Assembly: GCF_022919575.1 (NCBI RefSeq)
Contig: NZ_CP095071.1
Coordinates: 3,172,001-3,236,000, forward strand
Direction: 5' to 3'
Length of the DNA stretch: 64,000 nucleotides
DNA from: Gracilibacillus salinarum
GTDB lineage: Bacteria > Bacillota > Bacilli > Bacillales > Amphibacillaceae
Shown here: piece after piece, positions 8,586-16,302 of the stretch
Position numbering within the stretch: position 1 is the stretch's first letter
How the letters are laid out: each line of letters opens with the position of its first letter
Program-made: the position numbers and the translations under genes
The notes under the pieces: generated by a model
Seen by the model: the letters and a program-made list of their open reading frames with translations, nothing else
Told to the model about the DNA's origin: nothing
The model's database searches: none

Positions 8586-10712
8586 ATGGGACATACATTA
8601 ATTTTAGCTGAAAAGCCGAGTCAAGCAAAAGCGTATGCAGATGCTCTTCAACATACAAAGAAACAAGATGGTTATATAGAGGTAAATGATGGTCGCTTTT
8701 TTAAGGAGAAAGCATATATCACTTGGGGATACGGGCATTTGGTTGAACTTCTTTCTCCTGAACAATATAACGAAACATGGAAAATATGGAGATTAGATCA
8801 GTTGCCGATGTTTCCGGAGCAGTTTCGTTTTCAGGTAAGTAAAGACAAGAAAAAGCAATTCAATATAGTGAAAAGACTTTTAAATGATTCAGCTGAAATT
8901 ATTGTTGCAACCGATTGTGACCGAGAAGGCGAAAACATTGCAAGAAGTATCATATCACTTGCTGGTGCATCACATAAACCAACCAAACGATTGTGGATTA
9001 ACTCCTTAGAAGTGGATGAGATACAAAAAGGATTCCGTCATTTAAACACCGGAATTAATTATCTTTCATTATATAAAGAAGCTCAAACAAGGCAATATAG
9101 CGATTGGCTAGTAGGAATGAACGCTTCCAGACTATATACATTGCTATTACAAAAGAAAGGGATGAAAGGCGTATTCAGCGTTGGCAGGGTACAAACAGCT
9201 ACTCTGTATTTATTATACAAACGTCAAAAGGAAATTGAGGATTTTGTTTCCCAAGACTATTTTACCTTTCAAGGGAAAGTCCAAGTGCCAAATGGTTCGT
9301 TTGAAGCGAAACATAAACAACGCTTTGCAACAAAAGAAGAAGCACAAAAAGTATTGCAAGAAAGAGGCGTTCAGCTTGGAATAAATGATGGTATTATTCA
9401 GGAAGTGAAAAAAGAATGCAAAAGAACAAAGTCACCAAAGCTACATTCTTTATCTTCCTTGCAAAGTACGGCAAACAAGCAATGGAAGTACAGTCCGTCC
9501 GAAGTATTAAAGATTGCACAAAGCCTATACGAAAAGAAAGTTCTATCCTATCCAAGGACAGACAGTCATTTTATAACTGATAGCGAATTTGGTTATATCA
9601 AAAACAATTTATCGAACTATCAAGAATGTATCGGGGTAGATGTTGAAGTTGTTTATCCTGCTGCCCAGAAGCGATATGTAGATAATACGAAGGTTGCCGA
9701 ACACTATGCCCTCGTTCCAACAAAACAAACGCCAAATTTTAGTGCCTTAAACGAGAAAGAAAAGAATATTTATCAAGAAGTGGTTGCAACTACCTTAGCG
9801 ATGTTCGCTCCAGACTATGAATATGAAGAAACAAAGGTAGCGATTGATGTGAAAGGGATTAACTTTGAAGCGACCGGAAAGGTTGAGAAACAATTAGGCT
9901 GGAAATCATTATTTAAAAATCAACAACAAGCTAAGAAAAAGGAAATTGTCTTACCAGCAATGGAAAAAGATCAAGCTTGCCAAGTTAATGTAGAAATAGC
10001 GAAAGGACAGACAAAAGCCCCTAAGTATTATACCGAGGGGCAACTGATTAATGTGATGAAATACGCTGGAAAAGAAGTAGAGGATGAAGCATTGCAGCAT
10101 ACTTTAAAAGAAAGTGAAGGAATTGGAACAGAGGCAACTAGAGCAAGCATCATAGAAACATTAAAAGACCAATTGTATATTGAGATTAGAAAGAATCAAG
10201 TAACTGTATTAGACAAAGGGAAAATACTTTGTCAGGCCGTAGAAGGAACGTTACTTGCTAGTCCAGAGATGACAGCGAAATGGGAAACGTATCTAAATAA
10301 AATTGGGGAAAATAAAGGATCGCAAGAAGTGTTTCTCGATAAAATCAAACAAATGATTGAGTCTTTAATGCAAGAAGCACCTAGGGAAATTGGTAACTTG
10401 GCACAGGCATTACAACAGGTGAATGAAAAATCTTTTATTGGTGATTGTCCTTGTTGTAATCATGAAGATGGAAAAATTCAAGATAAAGGAAAGTTTTATG
10501 GATGCAGTCGTTATCGTGAAGGATGTACATTTACGTTACCAAAGAAATTCCTTGGAAAATCCATAAGTCAGATAAACATTAAAAAGTTATTGGGTGGAGA
10601 AAAAACCAATTTAATTAAAGGATTTACAAGTAAAAAAGGAAAAAAGTTTGATGCGTCTTTACGCTATGACCAAACCGAACAAAAAATAACATTTGAATTC
10701 CCGAAAGGATGA
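8586..10712 (+). CDS. topB: DNA topoisomerase III (type IA), element-encoded
   Basis: About 708 residues from ATG 8586 (AGAAAGGGGA upstream); a GTG at 8556 is an alternative. Type IA topoisomerase that decatenates or relaxes single-stranded regions, plausibly during transfer. Seen: an N-terminal TOPRIM domain (ILAEKPSQA; ATDCDREGEN at about residue 111), the active-site tyrosine in SYPRTDS (about residue 321), GIGTEATRA at about 515, and a C-terminal zinc-finger-like module (CPCC...YGCSRYREGC, about residue 620 onward). Plasmid and ICE TopB proteins of this length are common beside mobilisation genes. It overlaps the next frame by ATGA. Confidence 0.92.
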   Translation: MGHTLILAEKPSQAKAYADALQHTKKQDGYIEVNDGRFFKEKAYITWGYGHLVELLSPEQYNETWKIWRLDQLPMFPEQFRFQVSKDKKKQFNIVKRLLNDSAEIIVATDCDREGENIARSIISLAGASHKPTKRLWINSLEVDEIQKGFRHLNTGINYLSLYKEAQTRQYSDWLVGMNASRLYTLLLQKKGMKGVFSVGRVQTATLYLLYKRQKEIEDFVSQDYFTFQGKVQVPNGSFEAKHKQRFATKEEAQKVLQERGVQLGINDGIIQEVKKECKRTKSPKLHSLSSLQSTANKQWKYSPSEVLKIAQSLYEKKVLSYPRTDSHFITDSEFGYIKNNLSNYQECIGVDVEVVYPAAQKRYVDNTKVAEHYALVPTKQTPNFSALNEKEKNIYQEVVATTLAMFAPDYEYEETKVAIDVKGINFEATGKVEKQLGWKSLFKNQQQAKKKEIVLPAMEKDQACQVNVEIAKGQTKAPKYYTEGQLINVMKYAGKEVEDEALQHTLKESEGIGTEATRASIIETLKDQLYIEIRKNQVTVLDKGKILCQAVEGTLLASPEMTAKWETYLNKIGENKGSQEVFLDKIKQMIESLMQEAPREIGNLAQALQQVNEKSFIGDCPCCNHEDGKIQDKGKFYGCSRYREGCTFTLPKKFLGKSISQINIKKLLGGEKTNLIKGFTSKKGKKFDASLRYDQTEQKITFEFPKG

Positions 10713-10714
10713 TT

Positions 10715-10942
10715 GTGACGGATATGTATGTAAATGGGGCATATAAGATGGTTGATTTAGGGTATGTAAAGGAAATTAAAGAAGCCAGTGTTGTTTTCAT
10801 TGTTGATGTTGGGGAAATAGAAGTTGAAGTAGATGCAGTCACAAAGGATGCTATAGAGATGATAAATCAAGCAGATGAAGAAGCACTGATACCATTGGAT
10901 ATAAAGGAGAAAGCAGTCATCTTGGAGGGTGAACCAGCTTGA
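10715..10942 (+). CDS. Small acidic protein of unknown function
   Basis: About 75 residues. The start could be ATG 10709, which overlaps the topB stop, or GTG 10715, which fits AAAGG six bases upstream better. The product is acidic, with repeated Val/Glu stretches (FIVDVGEIEVEVDAV) and no Cys or membrane segment. No family is recognised. It is the last gene of the mini-gene/RadC/topB operon and is followed by a terminator. Confidence 0.55.
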   Translation: MTDMYVNGAYKMVDLGYVKEIKEASVVFIVDVGEIEVEVDAVTKDAIEMINQADEEALIPLDIKEKAVILEGEPA

Positions 10943-10995
10943 GATACGACTAAGGGGAAGCCGCTTAGTGAAAAGTCCATGTAAAAAAAGATGTT

Positions 10996-11021
10996 GATCG
11001 CTGATGTAGCGGTCTTTTTTT
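10996..11021 (+). terminator. Rho-independent terminator after the topB operon
   Basis: Seven-bp stem GATCGCT/AGCGGTC with a five-base loop, followed by seven Ts. It ends the operon that starts near 7320. Confidence 0.7.
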
Positions 11022-11073
11022 ATTTTGTATATGAAAGATTAATAGGCTGGGAAAATAAATTGCTGATATATCT

Positions 11074-11107
11074 AAGGGGCTTCCTGATGGGAGTTCCTTT
11101 TATTTTA
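11074..11107 (+). terminator. Second hairpin with T-rich tail in the leader of the ArdC-like gene
   Basis: An 11-bp stem AAGGGGCTTCC/GGGAGTTCCTT (with G-U pairs), four-base loop, then TTATTTTAT, ending 18 bases before the ArdC-like start. It could be an attenuator or a second terminator. The hairpin may include or mask part of the RBS region. Confidence 0.45.
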
Positions 11108-11124
11108 TGGGAGGATGATATTTC

Positions 11125-12729
11125 ATGAAAAGAAAAACATTCGAACAAAAACAGGAAGAAGTGAAGCAATTAACAGAAACGATGGATCATTCCATTGAAT
11201 CCTATTTTGAAACACCTGAACAAATGGCTGAACACTTAGCTTTTATGATGCAGTTTTATCAATATTCATTACGAAATACAGCCTTAATTCAGAGTCAATT
11301 TAAGGGAGCGCAAGCAGTAGGAAGTTATAAGTTTTGGCAGGAAAAAGACTTTCAAGTGCAAAAAGGAGAAAAGGCCATTCAAATTTTAGTGCCAAATAAG
11401 ACACAACCGAAATTCAAGAATGAAAACGGCAAATGGAAAAGCATAAAAAAGGCGACTGAACAGGAAAAGGAATTATTAAACAAGGGGGAATTAGAGGAAA
11501 AGGCAAGTGGGTTGTATTTTGGGAAGGGTAGCGTTTTCGATGTATCACAAACTAATGCAAAAGCTAGTGATCTTCCAGATATTTTTCCAAATAGATGGCT
11601 GGAGGGGAACGTTGCAAGCTATCAAAATATGTTAGAAGCTTTGAAAAAAGTGGGAGATAAACTAGATGTGACAATTGGTGAGCCTTTGGAGGAGCTAGGT
11701 GCTGCAAAAGGTGCGTTTTATCAAGGGATAAATGGTAGGAAGAATCATATTGGTTTAAATCCACGCAATGGTGAATTGCAAAACGTGAAAACATTAATCC
11801 ATGAATTGGCTCATGCCAAGTTGCATGGTACAACTGATAAGCATTTCAATCTATCTTCAGAAGAAAAGGAATTCCAAGCAGAAATGACAGCCTATACAGT
11901 AGCCTCGTACTTTGATATTGATACAAGTGATTATTCTTTGGGCTATCTTGCAAACTGGACACAGGGCAAGGAATTGAAGGATAAAGCGCAGTTACTTGAA
12001 GAAGTAAGGGGAGCAGCTGTAGAGTTTATAGAAACCATGGAGCCTGAATTGATGAAAGAACAGGAGAAAGGCATGGAAAATGGAAAAGATGTGTTCATAC
12101 AGGCTGTTCACGACAGAAAGGATCTATCAGAACTGACAGAAGTTAATAAAGCGGCGATGGGTTATGTAATTGATCATAAGGAAGAAGAGCATACAAAGGG
12201 ATTATATTATTATGTGGATGGTGATGTCGTTGTCGGAGTTGATAATTCAACAGGTGAAGCTTGGACGGAGGAATTTGACCATATTGTAAAATGCAAAGCA
12301 TGGTTAAAGCGATATGATTTGGATATTGAGCAGCCACAAATATTTATTGAATCAACGGAGGCACCAGAATTAGACTCTGATTCGATGATGGATTTTGCAA
12401 AAGGTAATGCATTTATGGAGAAGCTGGAGGAAAGATATCAGGATGATAATAGATACTATAAAACACGGTATAGCATTGTTTTTCCTAAGAGCAAGAATTC
12501 AAAGATGGAAGTTATTAATATGGAGCGGCTAGATGTTGGTGATGGCGAATTTTTAAATCCTCATCATCAGGCTAGAAAGGAAGGAAATCTTACTGACGAA
12601 CAACAAATGATGCTTGATGATGCTGTTTATGGTCATTTGCTTGAAAGTGAAAGACTTGATATTAATGATTGGTTGAAAGGCAAAAATGAGAAGAAAAAAC
12701 TACAAACAGTAGACATGGATATGATGTGA
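11125..12729 (+). CDS. ArdC-like antirestriction protein with zinc metallopeptidase motif
   Basis: 534 residues. Seen: an N-terminal ArdC-type ssDNA-binding domain (about 1-150; YSLRNTALIQSQF, VGSYKFWQEKDFQVQKGEKAIQIL), an ImmA/IrrE-like zincin domain with LIHELAHAKLHG (HExxH at about residues 225-229) and the downstream Glu in EKEFQAEMTAY, and a C-terminal segment of about 200 residues resembling accessory domains of large polyvalent plasmid proteins. Known: ArdC proteins protect incoming DNA from type I restriction. Start follows GGGAGGATGATATTTC. It lies one intergenic region upstream of a type I restriction system. The family call is solid; the activity here is inferred. Confidence 0.8.
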   Translation: MKRKTFEQKQEEVKQLTETMDHSIESYFETPEQMAEHLAFMMQFYQYSLRNTALIQSQFKGAQAVGSYKFWQEKDFQVQKGEKAIQILVPNKTQPKFKNENGKWKSIKKATEQEKELLNKGELEEKASGLYFGKGSVFDVSQTNAKASDLPDIFPNRWLEGNVASYQNMLEALKKVGDKLDVTIGEPLEELGAAKGAFYQGINGRKNHIGLNPRNGELQNVKTLIHELAHAKLHGTTDKHFNLSSEEKEFQAEMTAYTVASYFDIDTSDYSLGYLANWTQGKELKDKAQLLEEVRGAAVEFIETMEPELMKEQEKGMENGKDVFIQAVHDRKDLSELTEVNKAAMGYVIDHKEEEHTKGLYYYVDGDVVVGVDNSTGEAWTEEFDHIVKCKAWLKRYDLDIEQPQIFIESTEAPELDSDSMMDFAKGNAFMEKLEERYQDDNRYYKTRYSIVFPKSKNSKMEVINMERLDVGDGEFLNPHHQARKEGNLTDEQQMMLDDAVYGHLLESERLDINDWLKGKNEKKKLQTVDMDMM

Positions 12730-12819
12730 TAATCTTCATAGTTTGATATACTTGCTATTAGTGTAATAAGGCTTTCATGGGTGGTAGCTCACCCCTTTTT
12801 TGAGAAAGGGGGTGATACG

Positions 12820-12900
12820 ATGACAGTATTCGAAGCGTTGATCCTGATGATCACGTTCGCAACTTTAGTTGTAGCTATACTGTCAGAACAAAAAAAGTAA
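12820..12900 (+). CDS. Holin-like small toxin peptide (type I toxin-antitoxin candidate)
   Basis: A 26-codon gene with a strong RBS (GAAAGGGGG, 8 bases upstream). The peptide, MTVFEALILMITFATLVV followed by a short KK-ending tail, is one membrane helix with a basic end, matching the 'putative holin-like toxin' family of Firmicutes. An inverted repeat (12882-12946) joins the end of the gene to downstream sequence, as in type I loci where an antisense RNA pairs with the toxin message. No antisense promoter was confirmed. Confidence 0.75.
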   Translation: MTVFEALILMITFATLVVAILSEQKK

Positions 12901-12946
12901 CCACCCGATGAATGCCTAGCCGCATGTTGGTTGGTTACTTTTCTGA
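12882..12946. promoter_or_regulatory. Inverted repeat spanning the 3' end of the toxin gene
   Basis: GTCAGAA...AAAGTAACCACC on the left pairs with GGTTGGTTACTTTTCTGAC on the right around a loop of about 24 bases. In this family the region normally forms the toxin mRNA 3' structure or the antisense RNA body. Confidence 0.5.
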
Positions 12947-12988
12947 CCTAAATATGTGAGCTGTCCCCTTGAAGGGCTGTTACACACT

Positions 12989-13024
12989 AGACCGTTCCAT
13001 GTACCAGCATGGGCGGTCTTTTAT
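12989..13024 (+). terminator. Terminator downstream of the holin-like toxin locus
   Basis: AGACCGTTCCATG pairs with CATGGGCGGTCT (one bulge), then TTTTATTATT. It ends the toxin transcript. From here to 13256 the sequence is AT-rich and holds only the presumed hsd promoter region; no other feature is seen. Confidence 0.75.
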
Positions 13025-13256
13025 TATTGTATGACTTTCTATATATAGTATACCTCATTTTCTCCGTAAAATAAACATGTATGGATTATCATTGTATGGT
13101 TATAAAGAATTTAAAACAAAAAATATGTCGACTTTTAAACTAAAAGCTTTTGAGAACTTGATTATAAAGTGGGTTTGTGTTATTTATGTGTCTTTTGTGT
13201 TATCTTTAAAGAAAGCAATACATATTTTAATAGAATTTAAAAGTGAGGTTGTATGA

Positions 13257-15035
13257 ATGAATGAAAGTATGTTTCACCAACAAACAGGTATAAATATTCA
13301 AGAAAAAGCTAATTTAATCTGGAGTATAGCAGATTCAATTCGAGGATTATATAAACCACATCAGTATGGAGAAGTTGTACTTCCAATGACTGTTATAAAG
13401 CGCTTTCACGATACGTTATTACCAACTAGAGATAAAGTACAAGAAACCTATCAAAAAGTAAAGCATTTAGAAGTAAAAGAAGGATTCCTACAAAAAGCTT
13501 CTGGATATGGGTTTTATAATGTAAGCAATTTTACTTTTGAACGTCTTCTTGCTGAACCAGATAATATCGAAGAAAACTTTCTAGCCTATTTAAATGGGTT
13601 TTCTGAAAACGTCCAAGACGTTTTAAAGAACTTTGAATTTGAACGAGAGATAAGGAAGCTTGCCAATAATGATAAATTATTCTTTATCATCCAAGAGTTT
13701 AATTCTGAAAAAGCGTACATGGGGCCAGACAGAATTACAAGTACCGATATGGGGTACATATTTGAAGAACTCATCAAGAAGTTTTCAGAGAGCTATGATG
13801 AGGAAGCAGGATCGCACTTTACCAGTCGTGACATAATTTACCTAATGACAGATCTATTAATTGCAGAAGAGAAAGACGTATTAATTGATGAAGGCGTTGC
13901 AAAAACAGTATATGACCAGACAATGGGTACTTCCCAGATGCTGAGTGCCATGGAAGAACGCTTAAAAGCATTGGATGCCGAGGCAGATGTTACTACTTTT
14001 GGACAGGAAATTAATGAGCAAACTTTTGCGATTGCCAAAGCAGATACGATGATTCGAAATAGTGACTCAAATAATATGAGATTAGGAAACACACTAACGG
14101 AGGATCAATTCGAAGGTTATACCTTTGACTATTGTATTTCTAATCCACCGTTCGGGACAGATTGGAAATCAGAGTATAAAAAAGTAAAAGAAGAACATGA
14201 CCGTGGTGAAACCGGTCGGTTTGGTGTTGGGCTACCCAAGAAGAATGACGGTCAACTTCTCTTTTTATTAAATGGGTTAAGTAAACTAAAAGACACTGGA
14301 CGAATGGCAATTATACATAATGGTTCAGCTTTATTTAGTGGAAATGCCGGTGGTGGAGAAAGTGAAATCCGTCGTCATGTCATTGAGAATGATTACCTAG
14401 AAGCTATTGTCCAGTTGCCTAATGATTCCTTTTACAACACGGGCATTGCTACATATGTATGGGTTTTAACCAAAGAGAAACCTAAACATCGTATTGGAAA
14501 AATACAGCTAATCGATGCTTCCAATATGTATGAAAAAAGAAGGAAAAATATCGGTAGTAAACGAGTTGACATTAGTAGAAATTGCCGCGAAATAATTGTA
14601 AAAGCATACGGAGAATTTTTAAATAAAGAATATTCTCTAGGCGAAAGAATGGTTGAATCGAAAATACTAGACAACGAGGATTTTGGCTTATATAAAGTAA
14701 CCGTGGAAACCCCACTGTATGACGAAGAAGGAAATATTGTGATGAAAAAGAATAAGCCTGTAGCAGATAAAGATAAAAGGGACACAGAAGAAATTCCATT
14801 AAAAGAGAACATTCAAGTATATGTGGAAAAAGAAATAAAGCCATTTAATCCTGATGCTTGGGTTGATGAGAAGAAAACTAAAATTGGATACGAAATACCA
14901 TTCACACGTCTTTTCTATAAATTTGAGCAACCAGAAAAGTCCGATGATATTGCAGCCCGTATTAGAGAAATAGAAAAAGAGATTGTAAAATCCTTTGAAG
15001 CCTTGTCAGGTGAGGAGGTAAAAGTGAATGAGTAG
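13257..15035 (+). CDS. hsdM: Type I restriction-modification methyltransferase subunit
   Basis: 592 residues. N6-adenine methyltransferase subunit that modifies the target bound by HsdS and forms the R-M complex with HsdR. Seen: an N-terminal helical HsdM_N domain (about 10-150; GLYKPHQYGEVVLPMTVIKRF), then an N6_Mtase domain with the catalytic NPPF motif (SNPPFGT, about residue 293-298) and NGSALFSGNAGGGESEIRR. Residues 465-560 form a longer C-terminal insertion. Start ATG 13257 gives the canonical N-terminus. The stop overlaps the hsdS start by 8 bases, so the two subunits are probably coupled. Confidence 0.95.
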   Translation: MNESMFHQQTGINIQEKANLIWSIADSIRGLYKPHQYGEVVLPMTVIKRFHDTLLPTRDKVQETYQKVKHLEVKEGFLQKASGYGFYNVSNFTFERLLAEPDNIEENFLAYLNGFSENVQDVLKNFEFEREIRKLANNDKLFFIIQEFNSEKAYMGPDRITSTDMGYIFEELIKKFSESYDEEAGSHFTSRDIIYLMTDLLIAEEKDVLIDEGVAKTVYDQTMGTSQMLSAMEERLKALDAEADVTTFGQEINEQTFAIAKADTMIRNSDSNNMRLGNTLTEDQFEGYTFDYCISNPPFGTDWKSEYKKVKEEHDRGETGRFGVGLPKKNDGQLLFLLNGLSKLKDTGRMAIIHNGSALFSGNAGGGESEIRRHVIENDYLEAIVQLPNDSFYNTGIATYVWVLTKEKPKHRIGKIQLIDASNMYEKRRKNIGSKRVDISRNCREIIVKAYGEFLNKEYSLGERMVESKILDNEDFGLYKVTVETPLYDEEGNIVMKKNKPVADKDKRDTEEIPLKENIQVYVEKEIKPFNPDAWVDEKKTKIGYEIPFTRLFYKFEQPEKSDDIAARIREIEKEIVKSFEALSGEEVKVNE

Positions 15036-16302
15036 AGAGTTAGTAGATAGCGCTGTGGAGTGGATTGGTAAGATGCCGGCTAACTGGAAATTAAGAAGAG
15101 TCGGAAATTTATTTGAACAGCGTAGTGAAAAAGTCTCTGATATTGAATATGAACCACTTTCTGTTACCAAAAACGGTATAGTTAAACAATTAGAAACAGC
15201 AGCAAAATCAAATGACCATACTAATAGAAAAAAAGTTTGCGTAAACGATTTTGTTATAAACTCACGCTCTGATAGAAAAATGTCTTCAGGGGTGTCCCCG
15301 TTATATGGTTCAGTATCTTTAATTAACATTGTATTGCATAGTAGAAATATGGACCCGTCTTTTGTGAATTATCTGTTGAAAAATTACGGATTTGCAGAAG
15401 AATTCTACCGATGGGGAACCGGAATTGTTGAAGATTTATGGTCAACAAACTATAGCAGAATGAAAAAAATATTAATTCCCACTCCAGGTTTAGAAGAACA
15501 AAAAAAGATTGCTAATCTCCTTGATGATAAAGTTTCAAAAATCAATAATATTACCGATAAATTAAAACGGTCTATTGAGGAATTGAAAAAGTATAAGCAA
15601 TCATTAATTACTGAGGCTGTAACAAAAGGGTTATATCCAGACATTGAAATGAAAGAAAGTGGGATAAATTGGGTAGGGAGTATTCCTAAACACTGGGGCC
15701 TATCGTATTTTAAATATGAAATATACATAAGAGCAAGACTGGGGTGGAAAGGGTTAAAAGCTCATGAATATGTTGATAAAGGTATAGCGTTTTTATCTAC
15801 TCCTAACATAAAAGGAGAATCCATTGATTTTAACCATGTTAACTATATAACACGGAAAAGGTATGACGAGTCCCCAGAAATTAAATTATCAAAAGATGAT
15901 GTGTTATTGACTAAAGACGGGTCAACTTTAGGTACTGTAAATGTTGTTAGATCATTATTTGAAGATGCCACAGTAAATAGTTCTATAGCAGTATTAACAC
16001 CTTCTGTAAGTTTAAATGCAGTATATTTATATTATTTGATAAAGAGTGATTATATTCAAAATGAAATTAGGTTAAAGAAAGACGGAATGGGCGTGCCCCA
16101 TTTGTTCCAGAAAGACATTAGACAGTTTCGATTGATTCTTCCGCCGTTAGATGAACAAATACAAATTTCAACTTATTTAGATGGCAAAATACAATCGATT
16201 AATTTGATTATAAATAATAAAGATAAACTGATATTTGAGTTGGAGGATTATAAAAAATCCCTTATATACGAATATGTCACAGGTAAGAAGGAGGTTATGT
16301 GA
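15028..16302 (+). CDS. hsdS: Type I restriction-modification specificity subunit
   Basis: 424 residues; sets the bipartite DNA target. Seen: two target-recognition domains (about 5-155 and 200-365), each introduced by a similar stretch (VEWIGKMPANWKLRRV and INWVGSIPKHWGLSYF) and each followed by a helical spacer (KKIANLLDDKVSKIN...KKYKQSLITEAVTKG and STYLDGKIQSIN...DYKKSLIYEYVTGK). This internal two-fold repeat is the usual HsdS architecture. RBS GAGGAGG lies within the end of hsdM; one stop-start overlap upstream and none downstream. The recognition sequence cannot be read from the protein. Confidence 0.94.
   Translation: MSRELVDSAVEWIGKMPANWKLRRVGNLFEQRSEKVSDIEYEPLSVTKNGIVKQLETAAKSNDHTNRKKVCVNDFVINSRSDRKMSSGVSPLYGSVSLINIVLHSRNMDPSFVNYLLKNYGFAEEFYRWGTGIVEDLWSTNYSRMKKILIPTPGLEEQKKIANLLDDKVSKINNITDKLKRSIEELKKYKQSLITEAVTKGLYPDIEMKESGINWVGSIPKHWGLSYFKYEIYIRARLGWKGLKAHEYVDKGIAFLSTPNIKGESIDFNHVNYITRKRYDESPEIKLSKDDVLLTKDGSTLGTVNVVRSLFEDATVNSSIAVLTPSVSLNAVYLYYLIKSDYIQNEIRLKKDGMGVPHLFQKDIRQFRLILPPLDEQIQISTYLDGKIQSINLIINNKDKLIFELEDYKKSLIYEYVTGKKEVM

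Larger units (their letters stand above)
1..12900. mobile_element. Right part of a conjugative element (ICE or integrated conjugative plasmid)
   Basis: Seen: a run of same-strand genes for conjugation (VirB4-type ATPase, VirB8-like protein, lysozyme/M23 hydrolase), mobilisation (two small basic proteins and a MobP relaxase) and accessory element functions (RadC/JAB protein, topoisomerase III, ArdC-like protein). Known: this set is typical of Gram-positive ICEs and conjugative plasmids. Inferred: because the rest of the window is ordinary chromosome, the element is probably integrated. It begins left of the window. No integrase, replication gene or attachment repeat is visible, so the right border is unknown and may lie as far as about 23.2 kb, which would make the restriction and SIR2-HerA genes cargo. 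Confidence 0.7.
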
